64,000 nt of DNA, from positions 5,000,891-5,064,890 of the forward strand of contig WMCF01000030.1 of NCBI GenBank assembly GCA_009792885.1, given 5' to 3'. This DNA comes from Eremophila alpestris peregrina. Lineage: Eukaryota; Chordata; Aves; Passeriformes; Alaudidae. A program made the translations under genes and the position numbers. Positions 1 through 14,300 of this stretch are shown here, piece after piece (the stretch's first letter is position 1; every line of letters begins with the position of its first letter). Under the pieces are notes generated by a model. It was given only the letters and a program-made list of their open reading frames with translations. It ran no database searches and was not told the DNA's origin.

Positions 1-1744
1 TCTTCATTGATAGCCTCCTGGCATCTACATATACCTTCTTTTTATTTTTTTTTTTTTCCTACTTCTCATTCAAGAAATGTTTTAAGTCTTTACTGAGGAA
101 ATCTCCACTGCCTTTTGTGACAATTTTCCAGAAATCTGAATTGAACAATTAAAGGACCATGCTATTATGTTTTAGGATACATCTTTGAAAGAGAAAATAT
201 GGTCTTTTCTGGGCTATAAATTCAGTCTAGAAGAAACATGTATTTCAAAGTAATTCCTGAGGTTACAAGAAGCGTTATTTTTTCTTCCAAAAAGAAACTG
301 TGGCATAATAGAAGCTGACTGTAGCTCATATTGGCATTATCAAGGCTCATGCTACACATTAGACATGGTCCATGAAACACTAACCTCAAGGCAAAGTAAT
401 TTCTAATATGAATTGCTCACGCAAAGGCAATTCAGAATTGTGAAAAATAAGTCTCTCCAACCTCAATTTTCATCTTCATTTTGCCTAATGTTATTAAAGA
501 TAACATTAATGTGATGGTTCAAAACCTATTGCTAACCTAAGAATATTTCCCTTCCTCTCCCATCTCTTCAAAAATCTTTTAATGTCAAAATTTAAAAATC
601 TTTATTTTGACTGTAGAAGGGAGAATATAAAGGTATTATTTATCTAGTCAAGGAATCTCTGCCTTTAAAAGTGCTGACTACCTAAGTGTGGACAAATTTA
701 CCAGAAGTTATTGCAAATAATATGGACAATTCAAACTTTATCTGCAAAAATTCTGTATGTACCTCAGCTTACTGAAATTTTAATGTATTTAGATAACCAA
801 GTTACCAGAAAACACTTAAAACCTTCAGATGAAGGCAGCTTGTAACAAAGCTGTTACAAGCTTTGTAACAAAGGGACCAAATCAAAAAACATTCAAATGA
901 TGGACACTGCAAAATTATTTTGGATATAACCCTGTATAGAAATACTTGAAGTTTAATTAGATTGAGCTTCTTGCAAAAATGGGCAAGGAAACTTTTACAA
1001 GTGCCCCCTGTAACTTAAACTGTTCCTATTAATGATAACAGCACTGTATTCAGAACTTCTGAAAATTCCCTCCATTACAAGAGCTCCCATATTTATAAAA
1101 ACAAGAGTTTATAAATAAACTGCTCTGTTCTAATTTCTTAATCAGTCTAGGAGTACATGCAGAATACAAAAAGGATACAGAGGTTTCAGAGGTATCTACA
1201 CTGGACACATTGAGGCAATACGAGATAAAGCATGACCTGGAAATTTTATCCTTTATTTGCCAGTAATAATGACAATGTTTAAAATCAGATATATCTGATT
1301 TTGGTTTTGTTGTTGCTGCTTGTTTCTCTGTGGTTTTTTGGGGTTTTTTTTACTGTACAGGTCGTCCAGTGAGTTTGTGGACTTTCCTTCCTTGAAGATT
1401 TAGTGCATAGCTCTTGTCTGAGCAGAGGGAATGGACTAAATAATCTCCCAAAGAGATTTAATGAAATATATTATCACATATGCAGTCTAAAAATATATCT
1501 CTCTTTCCTTTGCCTTTTGAAATTCAATTACAAGCATGATAAGAAACTTTGACCTTGCAATGACCTATTTAAAACATAAATATTATTAAATTATACAAAA
1601 AGCCTAGAAAACTTTAAGTAAGACTGTGAACTGTTTCTGCACTACCGTTTTAAAGAGCAGTATCACATGAACTGAAAGAGCTGCATTAATATCATTGCAT
1701 AAAATTACAGCTTGTGGTCTTAGGAATGGAAGCACAAAACAGAA
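1..1744. other. MYO16 intron, no gene seen
   Basis: AT-rich sequence downstream of the last MYO16 exon in the window. No splice-flanked open segment matching the next ankyrin exon was seen. A small repeat-prone patch at 836-884 combines direct and inverted copies of a TTGTAACAAAGC-like unit, including 9-bp arms GCTTGTAAC / GTTACAAGC. Otherwise nothing recognisable. Confidence 0.6.
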
Positions 1745-2345
1745 CCAGAGAATCATTGCGGGTAGAAAGGAGATTTCAGATCATAGAGTCCAACCATTAA
1801 TCACTGGACTGCCAAGTCCACCATGTCCATATCTGTAACATCTACACACCTTTTAAACACTTCCAGGGATGTTGACTCTGCTCCTTCTATGGGCAGCCTA
1901 TTCCAATGTTGATTACTCTTTCCGCACAGAAAGTTTTTCTGAATATGCAATCTAAATTTCCCCTGGTGCAGCTTCAGACCATTTCTTCTTGTCCTGTTGC
2001 TTGCTACCTGGCAGGAGAGGCCAACCCCTACCTGGTTACAACCTTCTTTCAGGTTTTCTCTGAGTCTTTTCTTCTCTATCCTAAACAACCCCAATTCCCT
2101 CAGCTGTTCCTCATGGGACTTGTGCTCCAGACCCTTCCCCAGCTCCACTGCCCTTCCCTGGGCTCGCTCCACCACCTCAGTGTCTTCCTTGTAATGAGGG
2201 GCCCAGAACTGAACACAGAATTTGAGGTGTGGCCAAAGCACAGGGGAACAATCATTGCCCTGGTCCTGCTGGACACACTATGGCTGATCCAGGCCAGGCT
2301 GCCACTGGCCTTGTTGGCCACCTGGCACACTACTGCTCTCTACAA
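1745..2345 (-). mobile_element. CR1 LINE fragment, 3' part, minus orientation
   Basis: About 600 bases of an avian CR1 non-LTR retrotransposon. The left end is the CR1 3' terminus read backwards (TCATAGAGTCCAACCAT at about 1780). It is followed by the diagnostic blocks GGCAGCCTATTCCA near 1890, AAGTTTTTCTGAA near 1930 and TCTTGTCCTGTTGCTTGC near 1988. Next come CCCCAATTCCCTCAGCTGTTCCTCATG near 2089 (here spelled in part only to position) and the GGCCCAGAACTGAACACAG block near 2200. It is 5'-truncated as usual for CR1. Remnant open frames on both strands here are fragments of the dead element, not genes. Confidence 0.93.
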
Positions 2346-2858
2346 AGGCTGAATGCCAGATCTATTACTACATTGGGTAAACTCAGCATTAAAAAGTCAA
2401 AGTTGTTTATATAAATATTAAATTTGTCTCGTTTTGACCATGTCCACTAACATTTTTTATGAATACTGAGCACAAGTCAGCCAATACTTGCTTTTCAGAG
2501 GAAGCTTTTTAAAAGGTTGACTGAGAACTCAGCCCTTAAAAGAAAGTGACATGGAGAAAGGAAAAGAAATTATCTGAATATCCCATTTGGGACTGAGTGC
2601 TTATCAGAGATATAAGCTCTGGACCACAGGGGAGAAATAGAAGACACTTGACATTGATGTTTGCAATTTATTCTCATTGAACTCCGAAAAATGTCTTCAT
2701 TCATGCAGCAAAGCAATGTCAAGAAAACCCAAAACTGTATATGTTTTCACTGATACGATTAGTAGCAATATGTTGCATTCATACAGCAGTTTCAGACCTT
2801 AGGGTGCTACATCCTGTCTCCTTTTCAAGCACACAATGCATTGGCTTGCTTTACTTAC
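2346..2858. other. MYO16 intron between CR1 and exon
   Basis: Unique-looking AT-rich intron just after the exon donor. No repeat family or gene was recognised. Confidence 0.5.
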
Positions 2859-3002
2859 TAGTAGCAGTAGCAGGACAATATCAGGATTATCACAGGCACA
2901 GGCTACATGCATTGATGTCCAAAAATCCTCATCTTGATGATTTACATTTACTCCTCTGTCAATCAGAATTTCTGCAGCAAATGCATTATCATAGCGAGCA
3001 CA
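2859..3002 (-). CDS. MYO16: MYO16 third coding exon in window (ankyrin repeats)
   Basis: This 144-base, phase 0-0 exon encodes 48 residues starting CARYDNAFAAEILIDRGVNV and ending in DNPDIV followed by a run of leucines. It covers the rest of ankyrin repeat 2 (helix pair, then the R-G-V-N-V-N turn) and most of repeat 3, whose usual T-P-L-H motif is here T-S-M-H. The acceptor is at 3004-3003, with a pyrimidine tract reaching to about 3021. The donor is GTAAGTAA, starting at 2858. Joined to the two upstream exons, the protein is open through residue 146. The next exon of the gene, which in mammals continues A-G-A-N-V, is not visible between 1 and 2858, so the following intron is at least 2.86 kb. 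Confidence 0.95.
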
Positions 3003-5284
3003 CTAGAAGAAAAAAGAGCAGATTAGGGATGGTATTTTCCTCAGTGTACAATTAAATCTATTACATATCATTTAAATTGGGCAGATGATGCATTGTAGTT
3101 AAGCTGCTGTGTTTGTAAGGAATGACAGCTGAGAAATCTATAGAAATAATTGTATACTCAGGCACATAATCAATTTTTATTGTACTTCTCCTCTCACAGA
3201 ACCTAAAAGAGCTCAGTGAATACCTTTCAAGTTCCCATAGCTTGCCTAGATTCAACCATATTGGGATACTCTCTACGGAGACACAGAGACAAAAACAGAA
3301 TCCTGATCAAGTGTTACTTTTTTTTTTTTTTTTTTAGAAATTCATCACACTTTGGAATTTAATAGATATTGAAAAGGAAAATAGAATTATAAAATGAATC
3401 AGATTTTAAGAAGAATGTCAAGATACATATATTTTCCATTCATTCTGACACAAAAACATTTAGCCTACAAGTGGGAAGAATAAACACTAAGCTCCCCTTT
3501 GGACCAAGCAGCTTGACAGTCATAAAACTAACACTTAGAATGGATCTGAGTGGGCTTTAAGAATATAAAAAAGGTGCACTTTAAATTAGTAGTTTCAATC
3601 CTTGCTGGAAAATAAATTTGGCTTATCTTGTTTCTCTGTGTCATTCTCCTCTCCTGTCTGTACTGTTCCCAAATCAGTCAAATCCCAATTTCACTGAATT
3701 CAGGTTTGCCTCTATCTCCAGTAGGATGAGCATTTTTCTGCAAATGAATTATGAGTACTTATAAGAGACTCTGACTAAACTGAGGCAGTAGGTTACACAT
3801 AGCTCTCTACTGTGAATTTTTTAGTGCAGAAAGCTTTCCTTCCTTTGGAAGCATATGTGTGCCTGTGAAGCAGCAGGCACCAGCTGAGAGATACTGATTG
3901 TGACAGTGAATTGGGGCGTGATGCAGATCAAGAAATCTAAAATGGCACTGTTAAACTGCAGATTTTATCTGCACTTAAAAAGTGTGCATCAGCTGAACTA
4001 GATAAAGCAACTTAAAATCCCTGAAGATTAATTTTTCTTTCTTTTTCTTTTTATTTTAAAATGCCTGACTCTTGTGTCAAATCATCCACTGAAGATAGTC
4101 TCCTAAGGCTTTTGGCACAGGGTAAGATTTGGGATGCCCCTGTTTTTGGAATCCCAAAGAAAACACCTCATTTGGACTGCATTTTTAATGAGTGATTGCA
4201 CATCTTTACATCAGAAAAATAGCTGGAGAAAAGAGAATTACAATTTTCTCTCCTCCAAATCAGTACTGCACTCTCCCCTTACCCTGGCCTCTATTTCCTA
4301 AAGTCCTTGGTTAAATAGCGTGGTGATGGAAGATGGAAAGCACAGATTAATTATGTAATGGAAACAATGCACCTTGCAAGAGCATGGTCACAGGTGTGCT
4401 GGAGTCCAGTAATATTACAGGGGCTCTTTCTCATCAATAAATTACTGTATTTTATATACATACTATGAGAAACATAATCCAACTGTTCTAAAATGAAACA
4501 CTCTGCCAGCAGACTTTCTGTTACTTTGCTCAGTCGCATTTCTATGAGCCACAGTGTGCAACAAAGTTGGATCCATTCGTCTTAAAAGAGTTTCACATTG
4601 AATAGACAGCATGTCTGCAACTGAAGCACCACAGACCAAAGAAAAGGATTGTAAGATGTAAGAATTATTTGAGTTTTGCTACTGGCTTCAGCAATACCAA
4701 AATTCTACTCCTATAGTATTTTCTTTCTGACTGTCTGTCATGTCCTTACCTCTTGTTTTTAGTTTCGTTATTATATACAAATTGTTTTTCCTTTATCTAT
4801 CTTCCTGTTACTTAATCTGAATTGCTATGCAAATAATGATAAACTAATTGCAGATAATGGGTTAAATATCCACATGTAGGAAACTGGTGCAAGAAAGTAT
4901 CACAAAAACAAAAGGAAAAATGCTAAATCGTGGGGTTTTTTTCATATAGGACCAGTGAATCTTTGAACTACATAATTTTGTATTTGGAATCAAGCAGTAT
5001 TTCCTTTGCTCTTTCTTGCTAGACAGATAATTTATAAAGAAAACACTTCATTCTCCTTTGTTAGCTACCACTCCTATGACATGATCCATTCTTTTGTAAG
5101 CAATTTGAAAATGACCATTTATTTAAAAAGTATAGGTGGATGCAATCATAGCCATGGCAGAGATCAGTGTAGATTAAAAAAATTTTTGCTAAGCCTTTCT
5201 TTGGTATTAATATGCCAAATTTGCTACTCACTATCCCACCATGTTTATCCACAGTCACTAACACTAATCTTCAATCACTCTTAC
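3003..5284 (-). other. MYO16: MYO16 intron (2,282 bases)
   Basis: Complete intron between the exons at 5285-5355 and 2859-3002, starting GTAAGAG and ending in a pyrimidine-rich tract plus TAG on the minus strand. It contains an 18-base T run at 3318-3335, which is A-rich in the sense strand. No mobile element was recognised. Confidence 0.85.
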
Positions 5285-5355
5285 CAGATGAAGCAAGGAG
5301 CCTCCTGAGCAAAGAAGCATATGAGGGTCAGCACCATCCTTCAACAGCCGTAGCA
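5285..5355 (-). CDS. MYO16: MYO16 second coding exon in window (ankyrin repeat region)
   Basis: This 71-base exon supplies two bases of a split valine codon and 23 further codons, reading LRLLKDGADPHMLLCSGG then SLLHL. It carries the end of the first ankyrin repeat, with the typical G-A-D-P turn, and the start of the second repeat (S-L-L-H-L). The acceptor AG is at 5357-5356, with a good pyrimidine tract at 5358-5376. The donor is GTAAGAG, starting at 5284. The splice phase (1 to 0) joins without a break to the exon at 31050-31302 and to the exon at 2859-3002, and the joined protein follows the mammalian MYO16 order. The exon is too short to stand out as an open frame; it was found from the protein match and both splice sites. 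Confidence 0.95.
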
Positions 5356-8300
5356 CTGAAATATCAAAGAAAAGAGAAACAAGACTTAATATACCTAATA
5401 TACCTAATCTAACAGCAGTACACCTAACTCTGAACTGTTAATAGACTGGTTTTTATTCATCTTCATCAGCAGATTTAATAATATATTCAAACCTCTTATG
5501 TAACTGCAAAACTATCATGTCAGCATTTGCCATCTCACCTGTTTTAATTGCTAAGCCCCTAAAGCAAAAGACCTTTGATAATGAACAGTAAATATCAGCA
5601 GCATCAAGGACTTTTCAAGTGTACATACAAGCATGTCAGTTTTGTATATATGAGAGGGGAGGGGCAGGCTGGAGGAAAGAGCCATGTCAAGGTCACAATC
5701 ACCTGATGAGTTCACTTGGGAGCAAAATCACAGTTAACTGGTGCTATTATTCTTTTCAAAGTTCCCACATGATATATTGGCTTTTTCAGTAAATACTTGA
5801 AACTAGTATTCATAACTGATATCACTTGAAATTAATCATCATACCAAAGCTAAATGATCTGCACTCAATTTAACCTTTCCAGTGCATTGTCAGATCACTG
5901 ATGCAGCATAATCTTTAAAACGATATTTGGAGCCATTGCTCCACTCCCAGTTACATGTATCAAACCCCTTTGAAATGAAAACAGGCTTATAAGTGCAAGC
6001 AAAACCACAACCTTTCACACTGGTGCTCACTCAAGTGTGAATTCAGCACTTTTCCCCCATGGTCTTCATTGCCTTTATAACCTTTTCCCTCACCAAAGCA
6101 CTGACTAACTCACGGAAACAGTGTTCATTCCATGAACAGAACTGTGCAGCAGCAATGCCTGGCAGTACCAGGAGACTCCACACCAGCATTCAACCCTGTC
6201 TTCATTAAACTGGCACGAAAAACCCTTTTAAAAGGCCTCTCTCCATGAGAATAGCTGCCAATAATGTTTCCTGAGTAGGAGCAAAGGTGGTTCTGTCTTC
6301 ATCATCTGGAAATCTTGAGCTTAATTCTTATTTAAGATCCTGGATGGACTTGTGCAAACAACTACAAAGAAATGTTGTGAAATGGGTTCCACTGAGATAT
6401 CTGTCCTACAGGAGGGAGAGAGATTTGTCTCAGGGCTCTTCTGTGAATCTGTCAACATACTCATGACCACCACCTCTTTCCTATCTATCCATTTTCTGTA
6501 TCTGTTTTCTTTCTCCCAACGACATATTGCAACTCCATTTTCACTGTAGAGTTAAACTTCTTACAGCATTCACACACTTACTTAAGCTATTTGAAAGGTG
6601 TAAATTTTCTTTTCAATTATTGTCAATTTATAGAAGCAGTGTTTTCTGAATGTGCTGAATTATATTGGACCAGATGCCCTAGAAAAATTTCTCTTAATAT
6701 TTGGTTAAATAGCTGCAAGCCTGTAAAATTAGAGTGAAACACTTGGTATCATCACTACTAAACATATCATATAGCAAAAACACACTGGTATAATGGGCAA
6801 ATATTTATAAGAGTTAGGTAAAATAATTTAATCTTTTGCTCTTTTTTGAACTTTGAAAGTCAAAAATCAATCAAAAGTACTGTGTAGATTTTTATTTTAT
6901 GAAGAGTTCCATGGTACCTATTTCTCCTCACCAAAAGTCTTGCTTCATTTAATTGACATAATTGTAAAAGGCATATATGTTCTGGCAAATGCCACTTTGA
7001 AAGTTAGCCAATATTAGAAGTCCCTGTCATCCCCAGCACATCCACCAAAAATAGAATGGGAGCACTAGGTAACACAGAATAAAAAAACCTGTACAACACT
7101 TACTAAGCAAGATGAAAATCAGAGAACCAGAGTGGGAAGGTACAGAATTATTTACAAAATTTCATGTCAGGAGAAACGGATGAGCAATAAAAAGCAAACC
7201 ACTCCTTTCTGTCCTCTCAGATCCACAAATCTCATACTGAAGCACACACTTGTCCTCATCCAGAGAGAAATCATTAAAAACAGAGGTTCAGAACTAAGTT
7301 CCTTCCTTTTTAAAATAACTAAATTTCTGACCACATATGTGGATGCTTTCTCTATCTCAGGTTTTAAGTGAGTAAAGACTTTTAAATCCTCCCTCCTTAA
7401 AAAGGCATGTGACTACACCCTCCTCAAGAGTTAGTATTTCCAATGTTCCTATGTTATGCCATTTCTTTAGCAGGGCAGAAAATATTATTTCCATATCACA
7501 GAAGATTTCTTAAGGCTCTGAAAATAATTTCATTCTCCCAATCCCATCAGGATTTCACCTGAAGAAATTAACACTCCAAAGCTTTTCCCTTCCTTCATCC
7601 TCTGTTTTCCAGGGAAAAAAGAAAAAAAACAATTCACACATCATGTGGTGGCAGAGCAAGCACACTGTGGGTTGGTAGCAGAAGTCTTACATTGACTAGG
7701 ACTGATATGAAACAGCATCCTCAGTCTGTGTTTCTACAAGATGGGATAAGACAGGTAAGGCATTAACCAAAGGAGTCTGTTCCCTTCCACCATTCACAAA
7801 GGGACTTACACACCCTTTACCTCTGGCTATCTCTGCATGTGGGAATTGACTCTGATGGCACAAAAAATAGCACCAGCAAAAATCAAATCTTGTGGTGTCA
7901 TTGGGATAAACTCAATCATTGTGAGCCTTGGGACCACCAAAAGTGGCTTTAGGATAGTGTGCAAAGACAGAAGATGAAGACTTCTCCCTTTTGGCAGAAG
8001 CAGAACACATGGGAAGAAAATCAGTGGGTTGGAAAATTGCACTTCTAACAGTATCCCACAAGAATTTCATCTGGAGCCTAAAAATAGTAGCCAAGAGACA
8101 GAAATAAACTGGCTACTCAGGTATAAAAAATATGGACAATTTATTGGATATCTTCCTCCCACCAGCTCCCAAAGATTTGGTTCTCATAGAGAAGCTATGC
8201 AAAACAAAGTAATGCCTTTCTAGATCCATTTTGCAACTCCTTGCAGTTGAAACCAAAAAAACAACAGACCATTTCTAGGTCCGAGTCTGAAATCTGTTAG

Positions 8301-11300
8301 AATTAATTGGGGTTTTTTCCTACCAGCAGAAATGTAGACCAAGAGTACAGCATAAAGCATTATTATGTGAACTCTGATCTTCAAGTAGAATATTCAAAAA
8401 TTGTGACCATAAACAAATTACTGAGTCACATACAAAAACATCAGGGACTGTGGATAAAAGATCAGGTGTCTTTTTCCTCATTATTGCACACAGCTTGATC
8501 ACTGCTTCAGGAAATTCACCACATCACACAGACTACCAGGACTAGATATGCAAACTCTCCTTTCAACTGGACAGAAGTCTGTGTCCAGAATCAGAATTAT
8601 GTGCTACATGACTCTGCATTTAAAAACAAGTAAAAAAAAATTTCCTTCCTTGAATTTATCCCCTGTAAAATACAATAAAAAAAAAGAAAATCGAGAAGAG
8701 ATCACAGATACAAATCCCCCTTCCTACTAGAAAACTCACTTAGATCATCTACTTAAGACTTCACTAGTCAATAGAAAGTATTCATCTTATGTTCATATTT
8801 TCCTTTTGATAGAACAACTGCCTAGAAGTAGTTAGTAAATACTGGCTACTGCTATTAATTTGGAATTTGATGCCCTAATGAGGACAGAAAGTAATACAAA
8901 ACTCTACTCAAGAAATGCTAAATATCTCTTAATTAATGCCATTTTAAGGAAGCTTTCATAAGACTTTCTTTTAAAACTTGTTTTACTTGCAATCTTTCAT
9001 GTAAGAAAAGTTTACAGGAAAGATGAGTCTAAAAACTGACTTAAAAGCAGCAAGATAAAATTTACCTGAAAAAAAAAAACCAAACCAAACCACAACCACC
9101 CCAGAGTTAAAAACATTCAGCAAACTCTGAAGCCCTTTTTGTGTGTGTATAAATAGGTCCATCCATTCTCTGACATCTTTTAGATTTGACACACAAAATT
9201 ATTGACAACTTAGAACAGAATTTCGTATCTAATAAATGTGTTTTAGAAAGCATTGGACACATTGAAGTCTCATCAGAAAAGAAAGATAATAATCAAGAGA
9301 GCTTTTTAAGTATCCCTGATGTTGTAATTTTAACCAAATTATTCCAGAGAGCTGAATAGCTTTTCGCTTTCCATTGATTGTATTGACTAGATTATGACTT
9401 ACAATACAGCCTTACAATGCAGTACAGTCTGTACTGTTACTGCTGTGCCTGTTACCAGACCAGACACAGGTCTTGTACTAACTTTGCCTGTGGAACTAGG
9501 GCTGCAAGACTTTACTTTTCCTAGGCTTGTTTTGGCTTGCTTTGAGCTTTGTTTTAGTTGTTACAGCAACTGGCTGATGACAAAGTGACAATTACCTAAC
9601 ACAGTTTTGTTAAGCTCTGTGTAACTGTGGTGCATAATGCATTAAGGATTTTGACATCCATGACAGCCACCAGGATTTACACTGCTCTGTGGTTATAATC
9701 TAGCTATTCTGGCATACAGAGCTATCTGTGACCTTATGTGTGCTGCAGACAAAAGGAGTACTGATCTGAAGTAACAGCAGAGCCTGAAAGGTGAATTCAG
9801 AGGCCCCGGGCCATCAGTAACTCACCAGGCATCTGCTACTGACAAACTTAGGCACTGGGAAATGTTGCATTCAAACTCAGTTTTCATAGTAACAGAACAG
9901 ACAAAAATCAAGGCATCTAACATACGTAAAACCTAATATTTGGCTATCTACTGTGCTGTATACTCCCACTACTGTACTAGTGTATCCTCCTATTAACTGT
10001 TCCTCTGGGGAACAGCAAGTGTAAACTTTATTCCTGTTAACATCTATTTTTGCTCTCTTTAGTTTAGCAGGAATGACTCCAGCTGGAAGGCTTTACTTGT
10101 TCATGATGTGCATAAACATGACTTACTGCTGCAGAAGCATAGCTAAAATGCTGATTCTGGAATGGATTATCACATTCTCCTCCCACCCCAGGCTGCAGGC
10201 TTTTGTCATTTGGCACACAGCAAAGATTAGTTTCCCAACTAGACCAAGGATCAGAGAATGTGACATTGGGTAACGGGTATGAATAGGGAGAATGGTGCAG
10301 CCACCACTTTCCACCAATAGCTGAAAGTAGTTTGGGCATAAACTGACCATGAAATTGAATCACAACTGAAGTGATACTGAAAGATGTGTAATAGCATCCT
10401 TCCACCCCTTCCACTTCCACTTAAGAGTCATGTTCTTCCCATTAGTTCCTCCCCAGTCAGGTATTTGGTCCACCACTGGCATCTTAAACTCTGTACAGAT
10501 TAATCACTTAGAATCCTCTCCACATTCATATCTCTTTAGTTCTCTTTTCTCATTCCTCAGCAGTCACTCCATACTTTTCAGCTTGTACCAAAGGTGTTTA
10601 TGAGAAACCTGCTACACAATTCAGCTACATGTGAGAACGGATGAATGTTAGTCTCTGGTAATTTCTTACTCAGAACACCAAATGAAATACTACAAGATGT
10701 CATAAATGTTTGGTTAATGTAGTCTTAGAAAAAATATTTACCTCATGCCTTTGTTATGAGTAGTTAAAAATTAAATTTTAAAATCCAAGTACCAGTGTTG
10801 GTAATTTAATCATTCTTTTAAGGTGTTTACCTAACAAAGACATTTGCTGCAGCAAAACTGTTACCCCACTATCACTACTGCAATGGCTCAGATTTCCTTC
10901 AGAGCAAGCTCATCAGTTGACACTGTTTATTCAGAGCAGAAATGCTCTTAATGAGCTTTGCAAACAACTGATTTGTAATCCCACTGCTTTTTGCATTAAA
11001 TACTTACAGAGTTCATTGGCAACATTTGTCAATTTGTCCAGATCTCCTCATTTTCAGGAGAACTCTTGGAAATAAATTCCCGTCTTTGCTACCCAAAGAT
11101 AAAAGACAGCAAACCATAAGCAAAATATTCACATTTGGACAGGTAAGTGTGCCATTCACAGACTTCAGAAATGAAGAGAGGGAAATTACTCTTTCCATAC
11201 TGGTTGAATTTCAGAGTGTTGGACTTGCATATCCAAGCTACAGAGCCCACTGTTTGAATAGAGCACTGATAAGGACAGGGCTGACATTTCCATCCTCCCT

Positions 11301-14300
11301 GTCAGAGATGCCATCATTCATAATTCTTTTCGGTAGCCAGGAATCATAGTACCATGACCCCAAGCCAACTGGGTCATTGATTCTGTTCTGAAATTAAAAG
11401 CATGATGTGAAATGTCAGGCTGATTTCTATGCTCTATTGGACACAATATTACCTTTAAAAGAAACAAACCAAGCCACCAATGAAGCAGACTGACAGAGGT
11501 AGTCCTACAGCCCCACTCAGGATCTCTCCCAGCTTTAATGCTGGAAGATCAAAATCCATGATTGCTCTTTCCCATACTCTCTTTGTGGAGAAATCAGTCA
11601 GACCCCAGCCTTGGAAACAGCTGAGGGGCTTGATCACTCAGTGTGGGAGTGACCTGCAAACAGAACAGGTATGCATGTGACAAGGTAAGTGCCTTTCTTT
11701 GTGCCCAGTCTTGTGCCACTTTCCTGGCAGGCCTCGTGCCATTCAATGTTGTGCGTCCACTCCAGCACTCACCAGCCCTGACAGCTTCCTGCCATGCACT
11801 GTCAGCTGGAGACTGAGGGCACAGCCCTCCTCTTATCTGAGGTCTCTTGAACGGGAAAACTATATGGAAAATAATGGTTATGTTTCTGAGCCACATGCTC
11901 ACTAAATCCAGCTCCAATGAGATCCATGAGGAGAGTCAGAGTTCTTTTATGGGACAGACATTTCTATCATTGTAGACAAAGCCAGAATAATTTATGAGTT
12001 AGAAATGACAGTTATTCAAGAATGGCTACATTTAAAACTTTTGCTTCAGGCAGATTCCCCCTATTTTATTTCTGTGTACATTAAATATAATATAATTCAC
12101 TGGAAAATATTAAGTCCACAAACCAAATGCCTTAAAAACTCCTAGTGTGTACCTCTTACAATGCCCAGGCAGTGACAAATTAACCTATCTTCTTACACAA
12201 AATGTCAATGGGCAGCAGTCAAATGTAACACTCCTGAGTTAAGTTGTGATGTGGAAGGCAAAACAGTGGTGTAAATCACATTAATTTGGAGAAGACTGGA
12301 AGTAGCCGTTCAGTTCTACGGCCCAAAGACATTGCTGCAAGGGGCACACCAAGGATAATCAAGCAATTGTGGTGACCCTGTGGTTTTGCTTCCCTTTGGA
12401 GCTTTGGCCAGGCAGAGAGAGAGAACTGTTGTGGTAAGGCCTTAGTCACTAATAAAGCTGTGATTTTATCTCACTGCACCCACGACCTGTGTATATAACA
12501 GAGGTGTTGCTAAAACCATTCAACACCACCTTAGAAAATAACACATGTTGAGTCTATCATCACAGCTAATAACACAGCCAGGGTTTTGCCAGCATAGCTG
12601 CTTCTGAGGACAAAATAGCTGCATCAACAAAAACTGGTAGCACAGACCTGACTGAATCCAGAATGTCTGTCAGTGAGATAAAATCAGAGTGAAACAAAGC
12701 ATTGTAACATTTACCGGAAGTTGAACATTCTAGAATTAACCTTAGGGAAAAGTAGTTGATCATAGAGTAAACTTAAATACAGCTTTTCTTAAAACTTTCA
12801 CTTCTGGCTAATTAAGGAGATTTATTTATTTCAAGGTTAAGAAAAAACAAAAAAGGAATTAAATATTTTAGCATTTAGGTCATGTATTTCATTTTTTAAG
12901 CATATTTTATCTGTCTCCCATGTATGGATTTTCCTGGAGTTTCTGACAAAGCTGACTAAAACCAGTAAGAACTTTATCTTCAGGCTACAGTCAAGTATTG
13001 CAAAAGCTCACAACCCACCAGGTTCACCTTAGAGATATGTTTGAAAGCTCTTTAATTTACCAGTATAATTTTTAGGCCAACTTTTCAGCTACAGAACCTC
13101 CTGATTGTACATTCAAATGTTTATGGGAAAAAAAAAAAAAAAACCAACTCAGATCTTACAGCATTTTACTTAAAAAGTTAAATTTATTTCAGAATTTGCA
13201 AATTTCCAGTCCTATAGTCATTAAATTATAAACACTAAAACACACTTTAGAAAAATAACTCATTCTGTGGTAAGTACCTTAATTTGAAAACTATTGTCAT
13301 ACTCTTGCTTTTCCTTAATTGTAAGTTATATAATTTGCATACAACACATATTTTTATCTGAACAGACTGTACACCCCCTCTGTTTCACCAACATTTATGT
13401 TGATCCTATGCCAACGCTATTTAATTGGCATAAATCAAATTACTGCTGACTTATATTCCTTTTGAAGCAGGAGTCAGTCCCTCTTTAACTCCCACAGCAT
13501 GCAGAGCAACTTTATGCCAGCTGGCCTAGAAGCCTTGTAAGCAACTCATTAAGATTTGTATTAGAGATCTTCAAGGATAACAGACTACTATCCTGCTCAG
13601 CAGCTGCTAAATGGTGCTAATTACCAGCTGTAGACCACTGGCTGTTACATCCCGTGTGTCTCCTGGAATTCCCAGGGTGTGCAGTGCACAACGAAGCAAA
13701 CTTATACCAGGCAGTGTAGAACAAACTAGGTGCATTACTGATGCATTTATCCAAAATAGTTGTGTGTGTGGCATATAAGTGACCAAAGCTATGAAGAACA
13801 TGTGTAGCTCCAGGAATACCTCACCACTTGACAGATGCGGCTCAGGTACCACCTTTTCACAGTGTGTGATCTGTGACAGTTTACATTGTCAAAACCAGAG
13901 CTGCTTCCCTCCTGATGGCACATTAGTTCACACACTCCTGCCCTCATCTTTGCATGGCAGTGCCACATGTCATGCTGCCATGAGCTTGTGGGAGTTGTGG
14001 CCCACTGAGGGACGCTAACTGTTGGAGTTATCTCTTCTGAGATTAACTTCGGTAATGTAAAATCTTTCTCTTCACTGGCCCATGCTTGAAAGAAGGAGTT
14101 GGAGAATGTCTGGGTTGTGGACTGTAGATGTTTATTTTACATCTTATTTTTAAGTTCTTTTTTTGTTTAGCGTGATGTTCACAGGTAGTTGGAAAGATGG
14201 ATTCTCCCCTGCCTACGACAGCACTTGAACTTTTATAATCTAAACTTACGTAACATTGTTTTTCTCTAAACACTAATAACTAAAACTCATGTCATGTAGT

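Noticed and set aside
1801..2352. Overlapping open frames of 146 and 148 codons on both strands
   Set aside because: They lie inside the CR1 fragment and follow its consensus wording, so they are remnants of a dead LINE.
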